NCBI RefSeq assembly: GCF_021155775.2
Contig: NC_060233.1
Span: forward strand, 20,060,037-20,124,036
From: Neodiprion pinetum
Taxonomy: Eukaryota > Arthropoda > Insecta > Hymenoptera > Diprionidae
Length of the DNA stretch: 64,000 nt
Direction of reading: 5' to 3'
Made by a program: the position numbers and the translations under genes
The notes under the pieces: generated by a model
Database searches by the model: none
What the model was told of the DNA's origin: nothing
Seen by the model: only the letters and a program-made list of their open reading frames with translations
Shown: piece after piece, positions 30,655 through 41,083 of the stretch
Layout of the letters: each line of letters opens with the position of its first letter
How positions within the stretch are numbered: the first letter of the stretch is position 1

Positions 30655-32702
30655 CTGGAGATCCTGGAGCGCTGGGCAGCATCCCTCGGGCTCTGCCTAC
30701 TCAACAACGGCGCAACGGCGACCTGCGTAAGACCCCAGGGGTGTTCAGTCGTGGACACCACCTGGGCCACGCCGGGCCTAGCCGTAAGAGTAATGGGATG
30801 GAAGGTTCTCGCGGGGATCGAGAACCTCTCGGACCATCGATACATCGCCTTTAAGGTGGTGGACCGTCCTCGGGCCGGTGAACCCCCCCCAAACAGAGGA
30901 ACGGCTAGGCGCCGATGGAACTTGAACAAGTTCAAGGAAGAGAGGTTCTACGAGTCCCTAGCGCTACAGCTGGCGTGGGAACCGACCGGATCGGACCGGA
31001 CGACGGCAAATGGTCTTGCCAGGTGGATCGGGCAGGCGATGACAGAAGCCTGCGACGCGGCGGCGCCCAGGTCCCGCCCATCTCCGCACAGGAAATCCGT
31101 GTATTAGTGGACGGACGAAGTAGCCGAGCTGCGTAGGGCCTCCATCCGTACCAGGCGACGGATGACAAGGTGTGACCACATCCTGCGGGCGGGCTCGCTG
31201 TGGGAGGTGGAACACAAAGAAGCCAAACGCAGATTGCGAAAAGGCATCAAGGCAGCCAAGGCTTGGGCCTGGCAGGACCCGACCAGTGCAGTGGAGACGG
31301 ACCCCTGGGGACTGCCGTACAGAATGGTGTTCAACAGGCTGCTGGGGTCCTCACCGGAACTGACGGAGACCTTGGACCCGGTGATCACCGGGCGGCTGCT
31401 GTCCTCCTTATTCCCGCATCGGGCGAAGACCAACGGGAGGAGGAGGTGGAGGCACAAGGAGAAGAGGGATGGCGAGACGAGTGGGCAGTGAGCCCGGAAG
31501 AGGTCAGCACGGCACCGGGGCTGGACGGGATAAAGGGGAGGATCTGGGCTATCTTCCCAGATGGAATGGTGGCCCTCCTAGCGAAGTACTACTCGAGGTG
31601 CCTACAGGAGGGGGAGGTTCCCCGGGAGTGGAAGACGGCACGACTGGTGGTTATCCCCAAAGGGGGGAGTTCGGCGGGGGATCCGCTGCCAAAGGTCAGG
31701 CCCATATGCCTGCTGAGCGAAATCAGCAAGAGCTTCGAGCGAGTGGTAGTCGAGCGGCTGAAAGGGTGGATGGCGGAAAACCCCGCGGCGGATCTCGCGG
31801 AGGGTCAGTACGGTTTCCGGGAGGGCAGGGCAACGTGCGACGCACTGCTGAGGGTGCGCGGATTTGTGGAGGTCGCGTGGTCAAAGGGGGGGGGGGGAGG
31901 GGTTGGCCATCGCGGTCTCCCTAGATGTAGCTAACGCCTTTAACAGCGTACCGTGGGGGGCCATTCTGACGGCCCTAAGGGGCAGAGAGGTGCCGAGGTA
32001 ATTCCGAAGGGTGACGGGGTCGTACCTAAGCGATCTAGAGGTAATCTTCTCCGCACCGGGGGGGAACAACGGGACGCTATCCCGTGCGCGCAGGGGTCCC
32101 GCAGGGGTCGGTATTGGGCCCACTCCTGTGGAACCTCTGCTTCGACGGGGTCCTTCGGGTACGCAGGGAAGAGGGGTGCGACGCCTTGTGTTACGCGGAC
32201 AATACGCTGGTTCTCAGCGCGGCGGGGGACATGGCGACCGCGATTGTCTTAGCTGAGGTCCAGGTGGCAACGGTCGTGAGGCGGATCAACCGTCTGGAGC
32301 TGACGGTGTCGGCCACCAAAACCCAGGCGGTTGGGTTCGCCAAGGGCCGGGAACGGCGAGGCCGGGCAACGCAGAGCCGATGCCTCAGAGTAGGGGGGGA
32401 GGCAGTAGCGATAAGTGCCCACATACAGTATCTGGGAATTACGCTGGACGCCCAGCTTAATTTCCGAGAGCACTTCGCGCGAGTGGAGACCAAGATAGCC
32501 AAATCGACTAGCGCGTTATTTAGGCTGATGCCAAACCTGCAGGGGCCCACAGAGCAGAGGAGGAGGTTGTACGCGGAGGTGATCTACGCGAACATCCTCT
32601 ACGGAGCTCCAGCGTGGAGCGACGCGACGTCCGACCGCGCCGTTAAGCGACGGCTACAAAGGATGCAACGTACGGTACAGATAAGGGTCGCATCGGCGTA
32701 CC
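30602..32702 (+). pseudogene. R1-like ORF2, N-terminal part: endonuclease remnant and reverse transcriptase
   Basis: ATG at 30602 starts LRVLQCNLNRS, the N-terminus of the AP endonuclease. The next recognisable block, LLNNGATATC to NLSDHRYIAFKV, is its C-terminus in another frame, so about 150 central residues are missing. Then come the linker (RRRWNLNKFKEERFY) and RT motifs in shifting frames: STAPGLDGIKG, VRPICLLSEISKSFE, LDVANAFNSVPW, VPQGSVLGPLL and CYADNTLVL. The second palm aspartate is Asn (GAC-AAT, 32198-32203). A ten-G tract near 31890 causes one of the frameshifts. The frame is cut at SAY by the palindrome. Confidence 0.85.
32700..32702. repeat. 3-bp target-site duplication, left (palindrome)
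   Basis: ACC is repeated at 35920-35922. Removing the palindrome and one ACC restores a continuous RT reading frame across the junction. Confidence 0.75.
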
Positions 32703-35700
32703 TAGTCTAGTCGAGAAGTGAGTTTTCTGCGAAAATTAGTTACAGGTCTCGTAAAAATATGAGCGATAGCCCATTCGATCCGGAATCACAACCCGAAAAA
32801 GGAGTTTTTTGGATTTTTTCTGCCGATCAAAATTACGATTGTTATTAACAAAAAACTAAAAAAAAAAAACGCCCTTTCGTTTTTTGGCTATAACTCAAAA
32901 ATTATGAGTGATAGCGAAATTTAAAAAAAAGATCCTAAAAGAGGAGGAAATTTCCGATGAAAAGCTCCGTACTCCCGGAATTCTAGCTCCATTATTTATA
33001 ATTTTAATTTAACGCTGAAAGTAGGCTTCCGCGCGGCAGTTTCAGCATGCGCGCGCCGCCACTATAGAGAGTACTGCACATATAATAATTTTTTTATGTC
33101 ATTTAATGTTTTTTTAAGAATTTGAAAAAATTCAGGGGTCATCTAGAGACTTCAAAGAATACGGTCCCGTTGGAATTTTATGTCTATCTCAATTTTTCAA
33201 AAAGTTATGCAATTGTTAAGTAACTAACTTTTTCCGGGTTTCCGTTATTAAAGAACCCGATATAAAAGTTTAAATAATAAACCTAAAAATATTTTGCTTC
33301 TTGGAGCCTTTTTTTATAAGCATGCTGAATAAGATGACGTCATAAAACTTTTATAAAATTTTTTATTTTGTTGATTATGAATTTTCACAGTAACAAAAAA
33401 TGGAAAATTCAAAATATTGTTGTTAAAAAAATTTTTTTTTTGATATGTTAAGCTATCACTGATTTCAACTCTACTGAAGACATCAATCAATACCAGTTTT
33501 AATTTTTTTATGTCATTTGTTTATAAATTGTTTATAAATAAACTTATAAATTTACAATTTTTCAAAATTTTTTTTCTACCATATGGTTGTAATGTAGAAA
33601 TAATGATTTTTAAAAAAAAAAATTTTCCTTAAAAACATTATCTTATTGTTGTTAATCGTTTGTCTCATTTTTTCATTACTTACATAAATTATTAAGAAAT
33701 CGTTTTTTTTCTAAAAATCATCATTAACATTTCTCAATAAAAAAGCAAAAAAAATTTTTTTTTTAATCAACAATTTGTTCATTTATTTATTTAACAATTT
33801 ATTATAAACTATTTTTTTTATTTGTTATAATTTTTTTCTAGAAGATCAAAGAATTAAAAAAACAGCTACCTGCAACAATATGGCAAAAAAAATTTTCTTC
33901 TATTTTTAAAAAATTATCTTGTTTTTTTAACACGGCTAAGTCCAGCGCTGACTCGATTTGTTAACTAACAACTTGCTGTAACTTTGCAACTATTGCAGAT
34001 ACAGTCTTCGACCTTCAAGTCATTTTTGTGCAGCATGAGTTAAGCTTCCTAATAAAATTTTAACCTAACGTTTATCAATTATAGTTTACTAATTACACGC
34101 TTTTATTTACAAAAGTTTACATTGTCTATTCCTTACAACCCTTATATCTCATAAACAATTAATGTTGCGACAAATATGCTTCAAGGCATTCTTATCACCC
34201 GATTATTAAACTATTCGAATATATTTTTTTATATTTTTAATCCTATTTCTTTATGAGATTTTGGAATTTTTCAAACAATAAAATGTGTAATTTCAATTAC
34301 TATATACTTTCGAAATCTTAAAAAAGACCATAATATATGTTATAATTGAAGAAAAATTCCAAAATCTCATAAAGAAATGAGATTAAAAATATAAAAAAAA
34401 TATATTCAAATAGTTTAATAATCGGGTGATAAGAATGCCTTGAAGCATATTTGTCGCAACATTAATTGTTTATGAGATATAAGGGTTGTAAGGAATCGAC
34501 AATGTAAACTTTTGTAAATAAAAGCGTGTAATTAGTAAACTATAATTGATAAACGTTAGGTTAAAATTTTATTAGGAAGCTCAACTCATGCTGCACAAAA
34601 ATGACTTGAAGGTCGAAGACTGTATCTGCAATAGTTGCAAAGTTACAGCAAGTTGTTAGTTAACAAATCGAGTCAGCGCTGGACTTAGCCGTGTTAAAAA
34701 AACAAGATAATTTTTTAAAAATAGAAGAAAATTTTTTTTGCCATATTGTTGCAGGTAGCTGTTTTTTTAATTTTTTGATCTTCTAGAAAAAAATTATAAC
34801 AAATAAAAAAAATAGTTTATAATAAATTGTTAAATAAATAAATAAACAAATTGTTGATTAAAAAAAAATTTTTTTTGCTTTTTTATTGAGAAATGTTAAT
34901 GATGATTTTTAGAAAAAAAACGATTTCTTAATAATTTATTTAAGTAATGAAAAAATGAGACAAACGATTAACAACAATAAGATAATGTTTTTAAGAAAAA
35001 TTTTTTTTTTTTAAAATCATTATTTCTACATTACAACCATATGGTAGAAAAAAAATTTTGAAAAATTGTAAATTTATAAGTTTATTTATAAACAATTTAT
35101 AAACAAATGACATGAAAAAATTAAAACTGGTATTGATTAATGTCTTAAGTAGAGTTGAAATCAGTGATAGCTTAACATATCGAAAAAAAAATTTTTTTAA
35201 CAACAATATTTTGAATTTTCCATTTTTTGTTACTGTGAAAATTCATAATCAACAAAATAAAAAATTTTATAAAAGTTTTATGACGTCATCTTATTCAGCA
35301 TGCTTATAAAAAAAGGCTCCAAGAAGCAAAATATTTTTAGGTTTATTATTTAAACTTTTATATCGGGTTCTTTAATAACGGAAACCCGGAAAAAGTTAGT
35401 TACTTAACAATTGCATAACTTTTTGAAAAATTGAGATAGACATAAAATTCCAACGGGACCGTATTCTTTGAAGTCTCTAGATGACCCCTGAATTTTTTCA
35501 AATTCTTAAAAAAACATTAAATGACATAAAAAAATTATTATATGTGCAGTACTCTCTATAGTGGCGGCGCGCGCATGCTGAAACTGCCGCGCGGAAGCCT
35601 ACTTTCAGCGTTAAATTAAAATTATAAATAATGGAGCTAGAATTCCGGGAGTACGGAGCTTTTCATCGGAAATTTCCTCCTCTTTCAGGATCTTTTTTTT

Positions 35701-35919
35701 AAATTTCGCTATCACTTATAATTTTTGAGTTATAGCCAAAAAACGAAAGGGCGTTTTTTTTTTTAGTTTTTTGTTAATAACAATCGAAATTTTGATCGGC
35801 AGAAAAAATCCAAAAAACTCCTTTTTCGGGTTGTGATTCCGGATCGAATGGGCTATCGCTCATATTTTTACGAGACCTGTAACTAATTTTCGCAGAAAAC
35901 TCACTTCTCGACTAGACTA
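32703..35919. mobile_element. 3.2-kb palindromic (fold-back) element
   Basis: Two arms (32703-34272 and 34351-35919, about 1570 bp each) are inverted copies of each other at very high identity; the few differences I noticed are single bases. A 78-nt spacer separates them. Ends read TAGTCTAGTCGAGAAG and its complement. The element is A/T-rich and has no open frame of note. A 3-bp duplication (ACC) flanks it and it splits the RT of the R1-like element. It is non-autonomous; family unknown. A transcript would form a very long double-stranded hairpin. Confidence 0.9.
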
Positions 35920-36360
35920 ACCGTACCGTACCGCTGGTAAGAGCATCCATGCTGACGCGATCTCCAACGCTGGACCTGGTAGCGAGGGCGCGAGCCCGTA
36001 CATTCCAAAGCCTCCGGGAGCAACAACGCGCGGGAAGGACCGACGCAGCAAGCGCGCGCACCTTGGCGGCGTTGGAACGGGCAGCTCTAGCAAGGGAATG
36101 GAGGGCGGACCTGAGCAGGCCCAACCTCCCTAGCGGGCGCCTCAGAGGTGCCATATTGGCGAATTGGGAGGACTGGTTCAGCGCGAAACACGGAAGGGTA
36201 ACTTTCCACCTGACCCAAATCGCGACGGGTCATGGATGCTTCGAGGGCTTTCTGCACAAGATAGGCAGAGCCACGGACCCGGTATGCAAGCAATGCGGGG
36301 GGGCCGTGGACACAGCGGAACACACGGTGGAGGCGTGCCCGGCCTGGGAGACGAAGTGAG
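35920..36360 (+). pseudogene. R1-like ORF2, C-terminal part with CCHC finger
   Basis: Continues the RT frame after the palindrome (RTVPLVRASMLTRSPTLDL). The C-terminus carries the zinc finger CKQCGGAVDTAEHTVEAC (CX2CX7HX4C), typical of the R1 clade, and the frame stops at 36357-36359. The frame register agrees with the upstream part at the Tyr codon 32699-32701. Confidence 0.85.
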
Positions 36361-37314
36361 AACTCCTACACTGAGTCACGGGGGCGGACCTGACGCTACC
36401 GGCGTTGGTCAAAGCTATGACGAGGAGCGGGGAAGGGTGGGCAGCGGTCACGAGGTTCGCGAGTGCCGTCATGACAGAGAAAGAGCAAGCCGAGCGGATG
36501 CGCCAGCGGGGCTTAGCGCGCGGCGAAAAGAGTCTCTAGCGACACGGTCTCGGGGGGATAAAGGAGTGGGGCATCTCATAAATGGAAAACGGGATGAGGG
36601 GTGGAGCGAGCAGATCCCGGTAACTGCGGGTAGGGGCCCGGAAGGGTTAGCGGGGCCAGGTGCTGGCGGGTCTCCGCTCCGCCCACTGCGGTGGGGCTGC
36701 GGTGTGTGCGGGGCGGGGGTGTGGATCTCGGTGGTTGCGGGGGTGGGGGCGGGCGGGGGCACTCGTGGCGTCGTTGATGCTAGGGTAGCAGGTGACAGGA
36801 CATAGGGTATCGTCACGGACGATCTTTCCCCTCTGCTTTTCCCCTTCCCCGTTCCCCTCCCCGCGGTTCCTGCCGACACGGAGGCGGAGAGGGACGGTTT
36901 TGCTGGTGCTTCTGCTCCCCAGCGCCCAAGGGGATGGGCTTCCAGCAGAGGGGTGCAGAAACCAAGCTGCTAGCGCAGGGAGGCAGCGTCCGTACGCTGA
37001 GCGACTCCAGCGATAGAGCGTCAGCCAACAGCGAAAAATCGGTGCTGGTCCCTATGTATGACGCGAGTCAGGTATCGTGAACCGAGCGGATTGGGAGGGA
37101 GGGGAGACGCAACTCCCAAGCTAGGAGTGAGCGCACGCGCGCGGAGGTGCCGGGAGACCCCCCAAAGTTATGCTTCGGTGGTTCCGGGGAGTCTCTCATC
37201 CCGTACCAGGGTGGCCGGTTGGGTTTTAGTGGGGGCGGGTCCCACACTACCCTGTGTTTCTTGCGTGAAACACAGGTTGTGCATAAGGCATTTTCCCATC
37301 AAAAAAAAAAGGTG
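36361..37314 (+). other. 3' UTR of R1-like element, ending in poly-A
   Basis: A long GC-rich stretch with several open but low-complexity frames. The first part (to about 36560) still looks like the decayed ORF2 tail. The remainder has no recognisable gene. It ends in ten A residues at 37301-37310, followed by the target duplication. Confidence 0.6.
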
Positions 37315-37324
37315 AGGTTGTAGA
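37315..37324. repeat. Target-site duplication, right (R1-like element)
   Basis: AGGTTGTAGA, identical to 27541-27550. Confidence 0.7.
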
Positions 37325-37434
37325 AACCTCGAGGACGTCGCGCAAACCGCGAATTGCTCAAGAATCATTAAACTATCGAAGCTAGCGATCAAGCTTGATC
37401 GAATAAATCATTTCAGAAAGTATTCAATCAATTG

Positions 37435-37580
37435 AGGTTAGGTTGGGCAGTCTTGGATTAGGATAGGTTATATTAGGTTGGGTTGTAGTGTCTTGGATCA
37501 AGTTAGGTTATGTTAGGTCAAGTCCTACCATCTGAGGTCAGGTTAGCTTTTACTCCGCTGGGTTAGGTCGGGTTAGGGCT
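37435..37580. repeat. Degenerate TTAGG-type repeat, right copy
   Basis: Shares GGATAGGTTATATTAGGTTG and the following GTTGTAGTGTCTTGG phrase with the left copy. With the element removed the two copies would be a few hundred bases apart, which suggests a tandem array of a longer unit rather than a simple telomere tract. Confidence 0.8.
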
Positions 37581-38004
37581 ATGGATGATGTAGACAGGGA
37601 GGACTATCTCCGCCTACAGAAAGTGTCCGTAAAGCCGAGGCAAAGAAATTGAGATCGCGTCGCTGCGTGAAAAATTGTATCCATTTTTCAAACTTCACTG
37701 CGTTGACGAGTTATGAAAGTACATAGTTGGAGGAGAAAAAAAATGGTTCTCGAATTAGAGAAGATTTCTGTAAGTACCAAGTTTCATCATCTTGCTCATT
37801 ATAAATGTTTATATCGTTACATATTTGAGAGTTTTTGAATCGGTTAATTATTTTTGCGCATATGTGCAAAGAAAAAGTATTCAAGTTTTGGGAATTCTTT
37901 ATTCTGATTCATTGTTCATTGTTCATGATAGTGTTCTGTGGCACATGGTTTTCGCTCTTTTTATTCGAAGTGTTTGTGTAGCATTTTAATTCAAATTTGG
38001 TTGT
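37581..38004. other. Unassigned A/T-rich sequence
   Basis: About 420 bases with no motif or gene that I recognise. Confidence 0.4.
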
Positions 38005-38322
38005 TTATCCTTGTTCACAGTATCTGCTGAGGACTCTAATGTCCCTAGGGTGGATCAGTATAAAGGATTTCAAGAAACGCAGCCATGGTGGGGCGAAAAT
38101 TCGAAGCAAAATTGCATATTTTCGAGGGCTAGCTGACGACTGCCGATGGTAGGGTGACGATTTCATAGAGTTCTTCGGCATTAGGTGATTGATCGACGGG
38201 TGGTGGGGGTAACGCTGCCCCTTTCGAGGATTGGGATCACCCTGTGTAGCACGCGCCGGAGGCATTTTGGGTGGTTTACCACCCGAAGTACTAAACATTT
38301 CCCCCAATGTCTCTTTTTTCAA
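38005..38322 (-). pseudogene. Uncharacterised Pro/Lys-rich frame
   Basis: A 105-codon frame; the segment STSGGKPPKMPPARATQGD is compositionally protein-like, and a hydrophobic stretch follows near its C-terminus. I do not recognise it. It could be a decayed transposon gene. No promoter or partner gene is evident. Confidence 0.25.
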
Positions 38323-39190
38323 ACGCTTTCAAATAAAAATAAAGGGTTGTATATCGACCCGTTATATATCATATTTGATTGTGGCTATGAATCAAAACTC
38401 ATTTCCTCTCCAAATAACTTGTCAATTAGTTATAGATTATTTTCAGGTATAGCTGTGAATTTTTTCGAGTGAAGCGTCGTTTATCTTGGTTACATAACGT
38501 TGGTAAAATTTGGTTCGATGTTGTGTCATGATCTTTTTGTTTGGGAATTTTTCTGAGAAATTTTTAATGGTGTTTTGATTTACTGAAACGTTTGTGCTAT
38601 TCGTAATACCGTTTAATGTTTGCATTTCCACGTCTTGATCTTGATCTTGTGCTCGTCTAGTATCGTTTGATTGACTCGGTATTTTTGCCAGATCGTTATC
38701 TATGCATGTACGGAGATTTTACTATTGCGGTTGTTATTGTTGTTGTTGTTGTTATTGTTATTATTATTATTATTGTTATCATCATTATCATTGATGATGA
38801 TATGTTACCCCTGTATGCATAAGGGAGAAGAATGTGGAGATATTATGTATGATTGAATATTTTATTATAAGTCTTAGACGATTCGCAGTTTCCGTGTGAA
38901 AAATGTGCATGCATCGGGTTGCAAGCTGGTGTGTTTACCGATCCAGGATTGTGAGTGGGAAGAGGTTGTGAAATTGATCAATATGGCTGTTCATGTGGCT
39001 AAGCAAAAATCAAAAACCTGCACACCTTCTCCCAAGCTGCACACCTTCTCCGTATCACTCATTTTGAATAGGTGGAAACTTTTTTGAATTGGAGATTTAT
39101 CATGCATATAAATGATGAGTGCAGCAGCATCAACTTTTCTATTCCGGCTTGCTCTTTTTACAGATCTTTTATCGCGAATCAATTTGAGAA
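38323..39190. other. A/T-rich spacer with (TTG/TTA)n repeat
   Basis: Contains a TTG/TTA microsatellite at about 38725-38780 and no gene that I can support. Confidence 0.5.
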
Positions 39191-39203
39191 AAAAAAAAAA
39201 AAA

Positions 39204-39560
39204 ATGCCATCCCATTCAAGTGATGATGACGATGAGTGGTCGATCGTTGATTGTGGCGAGGACGAGGAGGCTGAGGAAGAGATAATTATAGGCTTTTTCG
39301 GAGCAACACGCGAGATCTCGTTAAAGTAGCTTCGGGATCCCGTTGAGGACGCGCGAGCTGCTCGAGTGAGGTCAAACAGCCAACATTATATAAATGACGG
39401 TGATATATGTATGGAAATGATTGTAGAAAAATGTGCGAATAAATTCATCGTAATAATTATAGATGTCGAAAATAGCAATGATGATGATGATGATGATGAT
39501 GATGATAATGTTAGCGCACAGGATAACGATAATGATTTTATGGATTATTATGAGGAATAA
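39204..39560 (+). pseudogene. Acidic Polinton-associated frame, left copy
   Basis: Two consecutive acidic frames. The second (39366-39560) includes IIDVENSNDDDDDDDDDNV and ends NDNDFMDYYEE, nearly the same as the frame at 55978-56184 on the minus strand. The Asp run is a GAT microsatellite. Function unknown; its repeat next to Polinton genes on the other side suggests that it belongs to that element. Confidence 0.45.
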
Positions 39561-39834
39561 ACCACGCTAAATTTACAATTATGGATCATATATTTTTCGC
39601 AAGTGAAAATTCATAACATCTACATTTTGTATGACAGTACTGTAAGAAAATTAGTATAAGTCAATTTTGGAATAATAATATGTTTGATTAATATGGATAT
39701 TGAAAATAATATGTATAATTTCACTCGCTAAAATTCAGAATAAGATAATTTAGAATAGAATAAGAAAACTAAATGTAATTGATGTTGAATATTAAAATTG
39801 TCATAAGCATTAAGAACGCTATTTTGAACCTTCC
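39561..39834. other. A/T-rich spacer
   Basis: No gene. The first 70 bases match the sequence left of 55978 in inverted orientation (TATATTTTTCGCAAGTGAAA and CATTTTGTATGAC). Confidence 0.5.
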
Positions 39835-39944
39835 TTCAGGGGTCATTTCCTGGAATTTTTTCAATAGATCTAGCAGGTTTCCATCCTGTCTGATTTATGC
39901 GCGGCTTTCCGGTGCCAGACGAGTGTCGACAGGAATTATTTTGG

Positions 39945-40007
<63 letters not shown>

Positions 40008-40160
40008 AAATCCTATGAAAATAGCCATCTTGCGGCAAACCGCGAAAACGATCAACGGGGGGGGGGGGGGGGGGGAGGGTGCAGCGCCGCGAATTTGGGG
40101 GGGGGGGGGGGCGGCTAGGGGTAGCTAGGAGGGAGCGCCGCCATCTTCGGATTTGAACTG
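39835..40160. repeat. Inverted repeat block with (GC)n(GT)n and G tracts, left copy
   Basis: GGAATTTTTTCAATAGATCT, a GC/GT microsatellite (39948-40006), AAATAGCCATCTTGCGGCAA, then long G runs. The same order appears on the minus strand at 54210-53810, roughly 85 percent alike by eye. Confidence 0.75.
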
Positions 40161-40181
40161 CCATGTATACTCTACTAAGGA

Positions 40182-40556
40182 TCAGCGTTGAGAAAAATCT
40201 CTTTCAACGATTATTTGGAACGTGTTTTGAACCGTGGAAATTTGTCTACAAGTTAGCATTCGATATTTAGTCTGAAGCACGTGGTATACACCGTAGGACA
40301 GCAGAAAGTGGCACTGAGCTGGAATGACGACAAACAAATCGTGTTTCAAGACACAATCGACAAGCTTCCGTGGGGCTACAAGCCTGCACCTTAGCTTTGT
40401 CATTACCGTATCGTAATCTATGTGGGACCGAATTAATGACTGTACCGTGATGTATAAAATATCATTATGTAGCATAGTGAATAAGAACTCTCCGAAATGC
40501 GAAAAATTGTACAACGATGCATATGTCTGTCGATTGTCTAAAAAATAAAGATGCAT
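40182..40556 (-). pseudogene. Uncharacterised 124-aa Polinton-associated protein
   Basis: A clean frame from ATG at 40556 to a stop at 40182. Composition looks like a folded globular protein (HLYFLDNRQTYASLYNFS, LVDCVLKHDLFVVIPAQCHF). It is rich in Cys, His and aromatic residues and has no signal peptide. It sits between the G-rich inverted repeat and the integrase, the position of an end gene of the Polinton. A 399-bp Penelope-type insertion lies immediately upstream, with its target duplication overlapping the start codon, so its promoter has been displaced. I do not recognise the family. Confidence 0.45.
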
Positions 40557-40567
40557 ACTTGTTATGT
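40555..40567. repeat. 13-bp target-site duplication, left
   Basis: ATACTTGTTATGT, repeated perfectly at 40967-40979. Confidence 0.9.
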
Positions 40568-40966
40568 ATATTATTGAATCTTGGTGAGCGGTCATAGAAA
40601 TGTGAAACGTATTTTCGTTAACGTTTCTTATACCTCAATATGAATCTGATACTTGAACTTGAATAGGTAAATTACTATTGAAGTTTTATCACTTTATAAC
40701 CATGACAGATATTCAATATGTACCCACTAACCTACAATAGAGAATAGCTTCAATAGTTTTACATCTATAGTAATTAATGTCTTATTGTATATTTTTTATA
40801 TTATAAAAATATTTTTTGTTCTTGACAGTTAGATAAAAAAATTAATCGTTCTGAGGAGGGCCCATATCCGGGCCGAAACGTTAAGGAAAATACGTTTTAC
40901 ATTTCTTTGACCGCTCACCAAGATTCAATAACATATTATCTACGAGGTCGAGAATTCTCACCCTTT
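40568..40966 (+). mobile_element. 399-bp non-autonomous Penelope-type element
   Basis: Both ends carry the same sequence as the Penelope-like element at 12679-14920: TTATTGAATCTTGGTGAGCG at left and its inverted partner plus GAGAATTCTCACCCTT at right. There is no coding sequence. A perfect 13-bp duplication flanks it. It holds a full hammerhead-like core at 40851-40900. Confidence 0.85.
40846..40900 (+). ncRNA. Hammerhead-ribozyme-like motif
   Basis: CTGAGGA (40851-40857), stem II GGGCCC/GGGCC (40858-40874), GAAA (40875-40878), then CGT ... ACG as a short helix III with a GTT cleavage triplet. The core is identical to the one in the larger Penelope copy although the loop of helix III differs. 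Stem I is weak, as in dimer-type hammerheads. Confidence 0.6.
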
Positions 40967-41083
40967 ATACTTGTTATGTGTCGGGTATAAAATAAAAAGG
41001 CACATACGTTTTCACAAAAAATTCATTCATTCAATGTCACATGTCCGATTCGTTTATCTAACTGTTGTGTGTATTGTCAAAAC

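Larger units (their letters stand above)
27551..37314 (+). mobile_element. R1-clade non-LTR element carrying a palindromic insertion
   Basis: GC-rich plus-strand element: leader, ORF1 with three zinc knuckles, overlapping ORF2 (endonuclease remnant, RT, C-terminal CCHC), 3' UTR and a 10-base poly-A (37301-37310). Without the 3.2-kb palindrome it is about 6.5 kb, normal for the clade. It is inserted at the edge of degenerate TTAGG repeats, which recalls the telomere-targeted TRAS and SART families, but the target is not a perfect telomeric array. Confidence 0.85.

Noticed and set aside
32703..35919. Polinton or hAT identity for the palindrome
   Set aside because: Polintons duplicate 6 bp and hAT 8 bp; here the duplication is 3 bp and the ends do not match either.
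39366..39560. Asp-run frame as an independent acidic host gene
   Set aside because: The Asp run is a GAT repeat and the frame has a partner beside Polinton genes, so I kept it only as an element-associated frame.
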